Under the pieces are notes generated by a model that saw only the letters and a list, made by a program, of their open reading frames with translations, searched no databases and was not told where the DNA came from. This document shows, in pieces, positions 50,091-58,988 of a stretch of 64,000 bases of DNA (its first letter is position 1; each line of letters opens with the position of its first letter). A program made the position numbers and the translations under genes. This DNA is from Streptomyces sp. DG2A-72 (GTDB lineage: Bacteria; Actinomycetota; Actinomycetes; Streptomycetales; Streptomycetaceae): assembly GCF_030499575.1 (NCBI RefSeq), contig NZ_JASTLC010000001.1:868001-932000 (forward strand), read 5' to 3'.

Positions 50091-51413
50091 ATGAAGAGTA
50101 GAGCCCTCCCCGCGCTGGCCCTGATATGTGTTGCGGCCCTGGCCGCCACCGCGTGCAGCGACCCCACCGCCGCGGACTCCGATACGGACGCCAAGCAGAC
50201 CGCGGTCGATCCGACCGCCCGCCTGGACGGCGTGAAGCTGACCATGTGGACCGCGCAGAACACGGTCGACGCGCCCCAGCAGGTCATCGACGCCTTCAAG
50301 AAGGCCACCGGCGCCACGGTGGAGACCCAGGCCATCCCGGACCTCTACGAGCAGAACGTGCCGACGAAGCTGGCCTCCGGCGACCGCCCCGACCTGATGT
50401 TCTGGCAACCGTCCATCTCCACGCTGCCGTTCGTCCAGCCGCAGCAGAACCTCCTCCCCCTCGACGGGGAGCCGTGGGAGTCCAGGCTCGGCGACACCGA
50501 GAAGACGCTCGGCATGATCGACGGCAAGCGGTACGCGGCGATCGTCACCAGCCCCGCCATGCTCGGCGTCTACTACAACAAGGAGGTCTTCGAGCAGGCG
50601 GGCATCGCCGAGAAGGACTTCCCCAAGTCGTACGACGATCTGCTGGCCCTCGGCCACAAGGTCACCGACAAGACCGACGCCGCAGCCTTCTACGAGGCCG
50701 GCGGCGACAAGTGGCCCCTGCAGTGGCAGATGCAGGTCCAGCTCACCGACCTCGACAAGCAGTGGTGGGACGGGCTCAACGAGAACAAGGAGAAGTGGAC
50801 CGACCCGGTCGTCGTCGACGCGATCAAGAAGTACAAGGAGAAGCTGCTCGACGCCGGGCTCGCCCAGAAGAACTACCGGACGGGCACGTTCACCGGGCAG
50901 GCCGACGCGCTGTGGAAGGGCGAGGCCGGCATGGTCCTCAACGTCACCTCCTTCCAGAGCCAGTTGCAGGCGAAGTACTCCACCGCCGAGATCGACGACA
51001 AGATCGGCTGGTTCCCGATCGCCAACTCCTCGGCCACCGGCATGTACTCCCCCGACCAGACCAACGGTGTGGTCGCCTTCAAGACCGGAGACGAGAAGCG
51101 GCAGAACGCCGCCCGGCAGTTCCTCGCCTTCTGGCTCGGCCCCGACTACGACGACTACATCAAGGCGATGAAGATCCCGTCCGTGCAGCCGTCCGTGCCG
51201 ACCCCCGACGGCCTCCCGCAGACATCCAAGGACCAGGTCGCCGCCCTGCCCACGGCCATCGGGGTTTTCCAGGCCAAGGCGATCGTCGCCCCGGACACGC
51301 ACCTCTACCTCGCCAACATGATCTTCGGCAAGAAGGACCCGCGGCAGGTCGCCCAGGCCATCCAGGACCAGTTCGCACAGGTGGCCAAGGCCCAGGGCGC
51401 ACCCGGGTTCTGA
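50091..51413 (+). CDS. Sugar ABC substrate-binding lipoprotein (family 1)
   Basis: The 440-residue protein has a lipoprotein signal, ICVAALAATACSD, and a family-1 extracellular solute-binding fold: VIDAFKKATGATVETQAIPD, KLASGDRPDLMFWQPS, MLGVYYNKEVFEQAGIAEKD, QADALWKGEAGMVLNVTSFQ. Aromatic residues (YYNKE, FWQPS) fit a carbohydrate ligand. The ATG at 50091 follows GAGGTACGTG. It leads a three-gene importer with two permeases; no ATPase gene follows, so a shared ATPase such as MsiK is expected by analogy with known Streptomyces sugar importers. Confidence 0.92.
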   Translation: MKSRALPALALICVAALAATACSDPTAADSDTDAKQTAVDPTARLDGVKLTMWTAQNTVDAPQQVIDAFKKATGATVETQAIPDLYEQNVPTKLASGDRPDLMFWQPSISTLPFVQPQQNLLPLDGEPWESRLGDTEKTLGMIDGKRYAAIVTSPAMLGVYYNKEVFEQAGIAEKDFPKSYDDLLALGHKVTDKTDAAAFYEAGGDKWPLQWQMQVQLTDLDKQWWDGLNENKEKWTDPVVVDAIKKYKEKLLDAGLAQKNYRTGTFTGQADALWKGEAGMVLNVTSFQSQLQAKYSTAEIDDKIGWFPIANSSATGMYSPDQTNGVVAFKTGDEKRQNAARQFLAFWLGPDYDDYIKAMKIPSVQPSVPTPDGLPQTSKDQVAALPTAIGVFQAKAIVAPDTHLYLANMIFGKKDPRQVAQAIQDQFAQVAKAQGAPGF

Positions 51414-51415
51414 CG

Positions 51416-52336
51416 ATGGCGCACACCGTCGTACGTTCCGAGCCCACGCCGGTGACCGGCGCGCCGAAGAAGGTCGGCCGCCTGCCGCGTGCCGCCGTGC
51501 ACCACCCCTGGTGGTTCGCCCTCCCCGCGATCGTCGTCTTCGCGGGCTTCTTCCTGCTGCCGAACCTGCTCAACTTCTACTACCCGTTCACGAACTGGTC
51601 CTCGTACCACTCGGACATCGCCTTCACGGGCCTGGACAACTTCAAGACCATCGCCGACGACGGCTCACTGCTCCGCGCGATCCGCACGACCCTGTTGTAC
51701 GCGCTACTGGCGGCGCTGTTCCAGAACGGCTTCGGGCTCGTGCTCGCGCTGCTCCTGGAGGACGACACCCGCTTCAACCGGTTCTTCCGCGCGGTCTTCT
51801 TCCTTCCGGTGCTGATCTCGGCGCTCGCCACCGGTTATGTGTTCCAGGCGCTCCTCGACCAGGACGGGGCCGTCAACTCCGTTCTCGGCACGGACATTCC
51901 GTGGCTGGGCTCGACGACGTGGACGCTGATCGTGGTCACCCTGATCCACGGCTGGAAGTGGATGGGCCTGTCCATGCTGATCTATCTTGCCGGACTCAAG
52001 GGCATCCCCGGCGACATGCTCGAAGCCGCGCGGATGGACGGGGCCGGGCCCTGGCGGACGTTCTGGTCGGTGCGCTGGCCGATGCTCGCCCCGGCCGTCA
52101 CCTTCAACGTCACCACGGCGCTGATCGGCTCGATGAACACCTTCGACATCGTGCAGGCCACCACGGGCGGCGGCCCCGCGGCCTCCACCGAGGTCTTCAA
52201 CATCTACATGTTCCGGATCTTCGGACAGGGCCTGTACGCCCAGGCCTCCGCGATGAGCCTCGTCCTGTTCCTGGTCGTGGTCACCGTGGCGATCCCCCTG
52301 GTCATCGGCCTGCGGCGAAGGGAGCAGCTGCTGTGA
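51416..52336 (+). CDS. Sugar ABC permease, MalF type
   Basis: The 306-residue protein has six hydrophobic helices, with PWWFALPAIVVFAGFFLLPNL first, and a cytoplasmic N-terminal tail. The EAA coupling loop is in KGIPGDMLEAARMDGAGPWR. The ATG lies two bases after the binding-protein stop, so translation is coupled. It forms a heterodimer with the next permease. Confidence 0.92.
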   Translation: MAHTVVRSEPTPVTGAPKKVGRLPRAAVHHPWWFALPAIVVFAGFFLLPNLLNFYYPFTNWSSYHSDIAFTGLDNFKTIADDGSLLRAIRTTLLYALLAALFQNGFGLVLALLLEDDTRFNRFFRAVFFLPVLISALATGYVFQALLDQDGAVNSVLGTDIPWLGSTTWTLIVVTLIHGWKWMGLSMLIYLAGLKGIPGDMLEAARMDGAGPWRTFWSVRWPMLAPAVTFNVTTALIGSMNTFDIVQATTGGGPAASTEVFNIYMFRIFGQGLYAQASAMSLVLFLVVVTVAIPLVIGLRRREQLL

Positions 52337-53157
52337 GTCCGATCTGGCGGTACGGCCGCCCGGCCCTCGTCCTGCTGCTCGCCGGCCTGGCCGTCGGCGT
52401 GCCGCTGTGGCTGGTCGCCGTCACCTCGGCCAAGCCGCAGGCGGAGGCCATCGAGCCGAACCTCGATCTGCCGCGGTCCTGGCAGCCCGGCAGCAACTAC
52501 GCCGACGCCGTCAGCGAGGGCGAGATGCTGCGCGGCTTCCTCAACTCCCTGCTCGTCGTGGTGCCTTCGGTGCTCCTCGTCCTGATCCTCGGGGCGGGCG
52601 CGGCCTGGGTCTTCGCGCGCCGCAAGTCGAAGCTCGTGTCGGCGGCGTACGCGCTGTGCATCAGCGGACTGCTGCTGCCACCCGCCGTCATCACCATCGT
52701 CATGGAGCTGCGGCAGCTGGGCCTGGCGAACACACGCCCCGGCATGATCGCCGTCTACACCGGCATGTATCTGTCGACGTCGATCTTCTTCATGACCGGA
52801 TTCATCCGCGCCATCCCCATGGAGCTGGAGGAGGCGGCCCGGATCGACGGGGCGCCCCCGTGGCGGATCTTCGCGCGGATCGTCCTGCCCCTGCTCCGGC
52901 CGGTGATCGCCACCGCGACGATCATGGTGATGCTCTACGCCTGGAGCGACATCTTCTACGCGTTCTTCGTCCTCGGCGGCGGAGACCGGGCGACCCTGCC
53001 GCTCAACCTCTACCAGGTCGCCAGCGCCCAGCTCTACCTCAACAACTGGCACCTCGTCTTCGCGTACGTCGTGGTGATGAGCCTGCCCATGGTCGCCGTG
53101 TTCCTCGTCGGCCAGCGAAAGATCGTGTCCGGAATCACCAGTGGAGCCGTCAAATGA
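52333..53157 (+). CDS. Sugar ABC permease, MalG type
   Basis: The 274-residue protein starts at a GTG overlapping the previous stop (GTGA). It has six helices and the EAA loop in IPMELEEAARIDGAPPWRIF. The extracellular segment (EAIEPNLDLPRSWQPGSNYA) and a C-terminal GQRKIVSGITSGAVK are typical of MalG. The 3' end lies 16 bases before the secreted glycosidase gene start, with that gene's ribosome site overlapping its last codons. Confidence 0.92.
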   Translation: MSPIWRYGRPALVLLLAGLAVGVPLWLVAVTSAKPQAEAIEPNLDLPRSWQPGSNYADAVSEGEMLRGFLNSLLVVVPSVLLVLILGAGAAWVFARRKSKLVSAAYALCISGLLLPPAVITIVMELRQLGLANTRPGMIAVYTGMYLSTSIFFMTGFIRAIPMELEEAARIDGAPPWRIFARIVLPLLRPVIATATIMVMLYAWSDIFYAFFVLGGGDRATLPLNLYQVASAQLYLNNWHLVFAYVVVMSLPMVAVFLVGQRKIVSGITSGAVK

Positions 53158-53173
53158 CCGGAGGTCCAGCAGC

Positions 53174-55723
53174 GTGATCACCCCCACCCGCACAAGATCC
53201 CGTACCAGAACCGCCTTGACAGCAGCCGCACTTGGAGTAGCCGCCATGGCAAGCGCCCTCCCCGCAGCCGGGTCGGCAGCTGCCGCCGACCCGCAGCGCC
53301 TCACCGTCGACCTCGCCGCCTCCGAAGGCCCGGTGATGCTCGGCGCCAACGGCTCGCTCTACGGGCTGAGCGACGACGGGGTGCCCAGCGACGCCGCGAT
53401 GGAACCGTTGAAGATCACCAGCATCTCGCAGAAGCCGGAGGGCGGCGCCCAGCACCCCAACGGCGACGCGCTCACGGTCTCGAAGTCGTTCTTCCGCAAC
53501 AGCGGCGGCGAGATCAACGTGATGATGCAGGACGTCTACGCGAAGTGGCCGTACGAGGACCTCGGCATCGACGACTACCTCCCCAGGGTCGACAAGATCG
53601 CCAAGGAGGTGTCGGCGGCCCCGAACAGCGACCGCTTCGTCTACATCCCGTTCAACGAGCCCGACCAGATCTGGTACAAGCTCGGCGTCGCCGACCAGGC
53701 CACGTACGAGAAGAACCGCGACCGGTTCTTCAAGGACTGGAAGACGGTGTACCACCGGATCCGCGCGATCGACCCGGACGCGAGGATCGCGGGCCCCAAC
53801 GAAGCCGCCTACCACACCCGCCTGCTGAAGGACTTCCTGGCGTTCGCCAAGCGGGAGAACGTCCTGCCGCAGGTGATGACCTGGCACGAGCTGGGCTCCG
53901 GTTCGCTGCGCGACTTCCAGGCGCACTACGACAACTACCGCTCCCTGGAGCGCGAGGCGGGCATCGCACCGCTGAAGATCAACATCGACGAGTACGCCAA
54001 CCGACGTGACCTGTCCGTGCCGGGGCAACTCGTGCAGTGGGTCTCGATGTTCGAGCGGAACAAAGTGTTGGCCAACATGGCCTACTGGGACGCCGCCGGC
54101 AATCTCAGCGGCCATGTGGTGCGCTCCAACATCCCCAACGGCGGCTGGTGGTTCTTCCGCTGGTACGCCGGACTCACCGGCGACACCGTCAAGGTGGCCC
54201 CGCCGCAGCCCAACACCATCGACACCCTCCAGGGGCTCGCCTCCCTCGACACCTCGCGCCGCCAGGCCCAGGTCCTGCTCGGCGGCTCGGCCGGTGATTC
54301 GGACGTGGTCGTCAAGAACGTCTCCCGTTCCCTGTTCGGCCGCACGGTCACCGCGACCGTCGCCGAGGCCGGCTGGTCCGGCTACGAAGGGCAGCACGCC
54401 GCGCCGCGGGTCCTCACCCGTACGAAGGTCAAGGTGGCCGAGGACGGCTCGGTGACCGTTCCGCTGCGCGGCATGCACAAGATGTCCGCGTACCGGATCG
54501 TCCTCACCCCCGGCGGCACCGGCACCCCCTCCCCCGCCTCCGTCCCCTGGACGGCGTCGTACGAGGCCGAAGACGCCACCATCACGGACGGCAGGATCTA
54601 CACCCAGGGAACGGTCAGCAACGCCAACGGCTACGCCGCCTCCGGCACCAAGGACGTCGGCTCGCTCAACGCGGCCACCAGCAAGGTCGACTTCACGGTG
54701 TCGGTCCCGGCGGACGGCACGTACGACCTGGCGATCCTGTACGGCAACCAGTCCGGCGGTCCCGCCACCCAGCAGTTGTCCATCGACGGCCGCGCCCCGG
54801 TCGCGGTCACCTATCCCTCCACCGAGAACTGGACCTACCGCGCCAAGAAGGACGCCACCGTACGGCTTTCGGCGGGCACCCACGTGCTGACGCTGGCCAA
54901 GGGGGAGGCGGAGGTCACCCTCGACCGCATCGACCTCACCGCCCGCACCGGCGCTCCGTCCGCGTCGTACGAGGCCACCCTGGCGGACATCGGCGGGAAA
55001 CCGTCGTACGACTATTCCTCGTCGGCCGGGACGGGCACCGGTGCCCTTGGCCTTCGCTCCGGCGACAAGGCCGTCTTCGATGTCTACGCGCCGCGCGACG
55101 GCTACTTCACGGTGGTGTCGCGCGCCTCGGCGGCGGTGCGGCTCTCCCTGCACGGCGAGACGGTGACGGCAGCGCCCGGACGCCCGCTGCGCCTGTACCT
55201 CGTGGCCGGCAACAACCGCGTCACCATGACGTCGGACCATGCTTCCGTCCGCTCCCTCGACGTCACGGGTGAGGGCTCTACCACCGGTGTCCTCTCCTAC
55301 GAGAGCACCTCGGCCACGCTGACAGGCGGCGCCGAACTCATCGAGTCCCGCCACGCATCCGCCGGTTCCTACATCGGCCGACTCGGCAACAGCCCGTCCA
55401 GCACCGCCGAGTTCACGGTGGACGCACCCCGGTCCGGCCGCTACGTCCTGGTCGTCCAGTACGCGCACAACGACCGGCGCGACAACGGCCACGCCTACAA
55501 CACGGACATCATGTCCCGTACGGCGGACATCACGGTCGGCAGCGGCTCGCCCCGACGCGTCACCTTCAAGAACACCTGGAGCGCGGACGACTACTGGACG
55601 CTCGGCGTCCCGGTCGAGCTGAAGAAGGGCTCCAACAAGGTGACGTTCGGCAACGCGACCGCCTGGGCGCCGGACATCGACAGGATCGAACTCGCCCGCG
55701 TCCTCGGCCAGTCCAGGCACTGA
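53174..55723 (+). CDS. Secreted clan-A glycosidase (GH39-like) with carbohydrate-binding modules
   Basis: The 849-residue protein starts at a GTG after GGAGGTCCAGCAGC and has a signal peptide ending near AAAA-DPQ (about 38). A TIM-barrel domain (about 45-370) contains PFNEPDQIWYK (acid/base Glu162) and NIDEYANRRD (nucleophile Glu273), the clan A pattern seen in GH39. Carbohydrate-binding-like modules follow: VPWTASYEAEDATITDG to about 600 (CBM35/CBM6-like) and VLSYESTSATLTGGAELIE to the end. A possible match is the 3-O-alpha-galactosyl-arabinofuranosidase GH39 enzymes described from bifidobacteria; I cannot confirm it. It is the last gene of the LacI/importer group. Confidence 0.75.
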   Translation: MITPTRTRSRTRTALTAAALGVAAMASALPAAGSAAAADPQRLTVDLAASEGPVMLGANGSLYGLSDDGVPSDAAMEPLKITSISQKPEGGAQHPNGDALTVSKSFFRNSGGEINVMMQDVYAKWPYEDLGIDDYLPRVDKIAKEVSAAPNSDRFVYIPFNEPDQIWYKLGVADQATYEKNRDRFFKDWKTVYHRIRAIDPDARIAGPNEAAYHTRLLKDFLAFAKRENVLPQVMTWHELGSGSLRDFQAHYDNYRSLEREAGIAPLKINIDEYANRRDLSVPGQLVQWVSMFERNKVLANMAYWDAAGNLSGHVVRSNIPNGGWWFFRWYAGLTGDTVKVAPPQPNTIDTLQGLASLDTSRRQAQVLLGGSAGDSDVVVKNVSRSLFGRTVTATVAEAGWSGYEGQHAAPRVLTRTKVKVAEDGSVTVPLRGMHKMSAYRIVLTPGGTGTPSPASVPWTASYEAEDATITDGRIYTQGTVSNANGYAASGTKDVGSLNAATSKVDFTVSVPADGTYDLAILYGNQSGGPATQQLSIDGRAPVAVTYPSTENWTYRAKKDATVRLSAGTHVLTLAKGEAEVTLDRIDLTARTGAPSASYEATLADIGGKPSYDYSSSAGTGTGALGLRSGDKAVFDVYAPRDGYFTVVSRASAAVRLSLHGETVTAAPGRPLRLYLVAGNNRVTMTSDHASVRSLDVTGEGSTTGVLSYESTSATLTGGAELIESRHASAGSYIGRLGNSPSSTAEFTVDAPRSGRYVLVVQYAHNDRRDNGHAYNTDIMSRTADITVGSGSPRRVTFKNTWSADDYWTLGVPVELKKGSNKVTFGNATAWAPDIDRIELARVLGQSRH

Positions 55724-55730
55724 TCAGCGC

Positions 55731-55769
55731 TCCTCGCCCCACGCCGACCGACTCGGCGTGGGGCGAGGA
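55731..55769 (+). terminator. Very strong terminator after the GH39-like gene
   Basis: A 17-bp perfect stem, 55731-55747 pairing with 55753-55769, closes a 5-base loop (CCGAC), seven bases after the stop. It separates the group from the convergent LPMO gene. Confidence 0.85.
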
Positions 55770-55809
55770 ACGGAAACTCCGCCCGTCCGCGGGAACTGAA
55801 TCCGTCGGC

Positions 55810-56493
55810 TCAGGTGAAGTTCACGTCGCTGCACAGGAAGTACGTCTGGTCCATGTGCGATGCCTGCCAGATCGTGTAGACGACATGGTGACCGGTGAGT
55901 CCCGGCATGCTCACGTCGATCGAGTAGTTCTGGCTGGGGGCGTAGCGGCCGGTTCGGGTGACCAGTTGGAGGTCGCCCCAGGTCAGCGGCTGGGTGGTCG
56001 GGTCGAAGCCCTGGCGGGTGACGTAGACGAGGAAGTAGTCCGCACCATGGCTGGCCTGGTCGTACAGGCGCACGGTGAAGTCGCTGCTGCCGATGTCCGT
56101 CGTCTTCCAAGGGCCGACGGCGTCCAGGGAGTTGTACCGGCCGCCTTCGGTCCGACCGCCACTGCACAGTTGCCCGTCCGGGACGGCCGCCGGGAAGTTG
56201 CCGCCGGAGCCGTTGCGGTACAGGCCGTTCCAGTTCCACATGGCGTTCGGGTTGTCCTGCCACGCCTGCCAGCACATGGGGTCTTCCTGCTCCATGGCCG
56301 GATTCTGGAAGTCCGATCCCCACCGGAGCCAGCAGCCGTAGTTCCGGGACGCCGGGTCGACGACCGAGCCGTGCGCCACAGCGGTTCCGCTCCAGGGGAT
56401 CAGACAGAGCAGCAGCGCGGCGAGCATGCTCAGGGCGAGGGTCGCACGAGGACGGACTCTCTTCGCCCTACTGACTTGCTCATGACAATGCAT
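55810..56493 (-). CDS. Secreted lytic polysaccharide monooxygenase, AA10 family
   Basis: The 227-residue protein has a 40-residue signal peptide ending AVA and a mature N-terminus HGSVVDPASRNYGCW, so His41 is the copper ligand of the histidine brace. The second copper His is His149 (QASHGADYFLVYVT). DLQLVTRTGRYAPSQNYSIDV and SMPGLTGHHVVYTIWQASHM follow, and Phe at TYFLCSDVNF fits the axial position. AA10 enzymes cleave crystalline cellulose or chitin oxidatively. This sequence looks like the short single-domain type. The perfect CebR-type operator upstream points to cellulose. Ribosome site GGAGGT precedes the ATG. Confidence 0.93.
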   Translation of the reverse strand: MHCHEQVSRAKRVRPRATLALSMLAALLLCLIPWSGTAVAHGSVVDPASRNYGCWLRWGSDFQNPAMEQEDPMCWQAWQDNPNAMWNWNGLYRNGSGGNFPAAVPDGQLCSGGRTEGGRYNSLDAVGPWKTTDIGSSDFTVRLYDQASHGADYFLVYVTRQGFDPTTQPLTWGDLQLVTRTGRYAPSQNYSIDVSMPGLTGHHVVYTIWQASHMDQTYFLCSDVNFT

Positions 56494-56534
56494 GATGTCT
56501 TACCTCCGAGATGACTGTCGAGTTGCGCGGGAGC

Positions 56535-56556
56535 GATATGGGAGCGCTCCCATATC
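56535..56556. promoter_or_regulatory. CebR-type operator upstream of the LPMO gene
   Basis: The core TGGGAGCGCTCCCA (56539-56552) is the known CebR operator of Streptomyces cellobiose genes. Here it extends to a perfect 22-bp palindrome (56535-56556). Its position 42 bases upstream of the LPMO start fits promoter blocking relieved by cellobiose/cellotriose. Confidence 0.85.
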
Positions 56557-56652
56557 ATCCAACCTGCTCCTCGCGAAACGGGGGCGCAACGTCCGATTGC
56601 GCCACTCTCCCGCCCCCTGACCGACTGGCCGGGCGGCGACTCGCACGCGTCC

Positions 56653-58983
56653 TCAGGCGAGTTCGGGCCATGCGCTCAACTCGGTGGGCCGGCCGTCGAT
56701 CTCGGCCGTCGGGGCAGGGTGGGGGAAGCCCGGAAGCGCGATGCGCAGTCGGGGGTGGTCGGGGCCCTCGGTGGTGATGGTCAGATGGCTGTCATCGGCG
56801 AGGTGGGCGGTGATGACGGTGCGGTGGCCGTTCTCGTCGTTCAGCGTCGCGCGGGCCGTGCGGGAGGGCTCGTACTGCGGATGAGGCCAGACCGCGGTCA
56901 CCTCCTGGAAGGGGGTGCCGCCTGCGCGGTCGGTGGGGGTGGCTGTCAGGAGGAGGGCTCCGGCTCGTAGCCAGAGCGGGGCGGCGGCGAGTGGGATGTC
57001 GAAGCGGTGCCAGTCCGGACCGGTGATCGGGGCTCCGCCGCCGTAAGGCAGCCACTCGCCCGGCGGGAACCAGACCTGCCGTCGGCCTCCCGGTGCGTAC
57101 AGCGGGGCGACCAACAGGTCGGGGCCCAGCAGGTACTGGAGGTCGGCGGCGTGGGCGTCCGGGCGGTCGGGGTGGTCCAGGGGCATGGGGCGGGCCAGTG
57201 GTTCGCCGGTGCGGACCGCGTCGGCTGCGGCCGAGTAGACGTACGGCAGCAGACTCATGCGCAGGCGGGCCGCGTGCAGGACGGCCTCGTACGCCTCCTC
57301 GCCGAAGTCCCACGGGAGCCGGGACGTCATCCCGTGGAACCGGCTGAGGGGTGACAGCAGGCCGAACTGAGCCCAGCGTACGAAGAGTTCGGCACTCGGC
57401 GTGCCGTGGAAGCCGCCGATGTCGTGGCTCCAGAAGGGGTGGCCGGAGAGGGAGAGCGAAAGGCCTGCGCGGAGGGTGGCGGCGAGGTCCTGCCAGCTCG
57501 CGTTGGGGTCGCCGGTCCACTTGGCGCCGTGCCTCTGTCCGCCGGTCCAGGTCGAGCGGCCCCAGGTCAGGCCGTGGCCCGCCGCTGCCTCTCGGGTGAC
57601 CTCGGCGACCAGGTCGTTGTAGAGAAGGGGGTAGAGGTTGTGCAGACGGTCGCCCGTCATGCCGTTGTGGGCTACGGCGTCGGCGGGGACCGCCTCGCCG
57701 AAGTCGGTCTTGAGGACCGACGCCCCGGTGGCCAGGGCCTGATGGATGCGGGCGCGGAACCAGTCGGCGGCACCGGGGTGGGTGAGGTCCAGCACGGCCG
57801 TGTCCGGGTGCGTGCCGCCCCAGACCTGGCCGACCCAGGTGGCGCCGGAAGCGGTGCGCAGGAACCAGCCGTTGCGGTCCGCCTCGGTGTAGTACGGACT
57901 GTCGACGCCGACGTACGGGTTCATCCAGAGCGAGACGTGGAAACCCCGCCCGGCCAGGTCGGCCATCAGCCCCCGCGGGTCGGGGAATGCCTCGGTGTCC
58001 CAGCGCATGTCGGACCAGGAGCCGTGCGGCTGCCAGTACGTGTCGATGTGCAGGACGTCGCAGGGGAAACCGCGTAGGCGGATCCGGTGGGCTCGTTCGC
58101 GCACTTCGACTGCGCTGTCCCGGCGGAAGCCGCCGGAGATCCAGGGGCCGAAGGCCCACTTCGGGGGCAGCAGGGCGGGGCCGGTCAGGTCACGGTACGC
58201 GGTGAGGCACTCGGCGGGGGTGCCCGTGATCAGGTAGTAGTCGAGCACCTCGTCGGGGACGGTCATCGACCAGGCGCCGGTGTTGCTGTGGGCGAGGTCG
58301 AAGGAGGCCGCGGTGGTGGTGTCCAGGAGTACGGCGTAGCCCCGGCTGGAAAGCAGGAACGGTACCGCTTTGTAGGAGCGGGTACCGGTCGAACCCTGGG
58401 CGTCCTGGACCCAGCAGTCGACCCGTTGTCCGCGCAGGTCCGGGCCGGTGAAGCGTTCGCCGAGGCCGTAGAAGTGCTCGTTGGGTTCGGTGACCCAGCT
58501 GTCGTGGTGGGCGAAACGGCCGTCCCTGAGTTCGGTGACGCCGAACGGCAGCACGGTCGTACGCTCACTGGGGTCGCTCACGTCGGTGGACTGGCGCAGG
58601 GTCCTATGACGGCCCGTCAACTCCATGGCGAAGGGCGAGAGACGCAGGTCCGCGCGCAGGGCGTCGAGGCGCAGGGTGAGCGTGTTCGGCGACCGCTCGA
58701 CAGTGCACTGCGTGTCCGTCCGTGCGGTGACGACGGAGGCCCGGGGAGCCGTCGGTACGTCGGCCATCCGCAGCGTGACGCGCAGGATGCTGCCCGTCGC
58801 GGGGCGCAGGCGGAGCGTGCCGGTGCGACCGGCTGCGGTGCGTACGTCCAGGGTCGCGCCGTCCTTGTCGGCGTGGGCGACTGAGGCGCTGACCACCGGA
58901 TCGAGTGCGGTGGGCCCGGCGGGCGTCAGGGGCGGAGGCGGCGCGACGAAGGGCGTGTGGTCACGGGGATGGAGAGAGGACAT
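56653..58983 (-). CDS. GH31 alpha-xylosidase (YicI-like)
   Basis: The 776-residue protein has GH31 motifs: nucleophile Asp427 in SVLKTDFGEAV, acid/base Asp492 in KWTGDPNASW, WISGGFRRDS and HSDIGGF-like HDIGGFHGTP. The residue spacing (427/492) is close to E. coli YicI (416/482), the alpha-xylosidase. No signal peptide, so it acts on imported xyloglucan oligosaccharides (isoprimeverose-type). The ATG lies five bases from the upstream permease stop, and the gene is last in the importer operon. Confidence 0.9.
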   Translation of the reverse strand: MSSLHPRDHTPFVAPPPPLTPAGPTALDPVVSASVAHADKDGATLDVRTAAGRTGTLRLRPATGSILRVTLRMADVPTAPRASVVTARTDTQCTVERSPNTLTLRLDALRADLRLSPFAMELTGRHRTLRQSTDVSDPSERTTVLPFGVTELRDGRFAHHDSWVTEPNEHFYGLGERFTGPDLRGQRVDCWVQDAQGSTGTRSYKAVPFLLSSRGYAVLLDTTTAASFDLAHSNTGAWSMTVPDEVLDYYLITGTPAECLTAYRDLTGPALLPPKWAFGPWISGGFRRDSAVEVRERAHRIRLRGFPCDVLHIDTYWQPHGSWSDMRWDTEAFPDPRGLMADLAGRGFHVSLWMNPYVGVDSPYYTEADRNGWFLRTASGATWVGQVWGGTHPDTAVLDLTHPGAADWFRARIHQALATGASVLKTDFGEAVPADAVAHNGMTGDRLHNLYPLLYNDLVAEVTREAAAGHGLTWGRSTWTGGQRHGAKWTGDPNASWQDLAATLRAGLSLSLSGHPFWSHDIGGFHGTPSAELFVRWAQFGLLSPLSRFHGMTSRLPWDFGEEAYEAVLHAARLRMSLLPYVYSAAADAVRTGEPLARPMPLDHPDRPDAHAADLQYLLGPDLLVAPLYAPGGRRQVWFPPGEWLPYGGGAPITGPDWHRFDIPLAAAPLWLRAGALLLTATPTDRAGGTPFQEVTAVWPHPQYEPSRTARATLNDENGHRTVITAHLADDSHLTITTEGPDHPRLRIALPGFPHPAPTAEIDGRPTELSAWPELA

Positions 58984-58988
58984 GACGA

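Noticed and set aside
53150..55720. An 856-codon open frame antisense to the GH39-like gene
   Set aside because: It is a GC-rich shadow frame with no motif; the sense strand has a signal peptide, catalytic residues and a downstream terminator.
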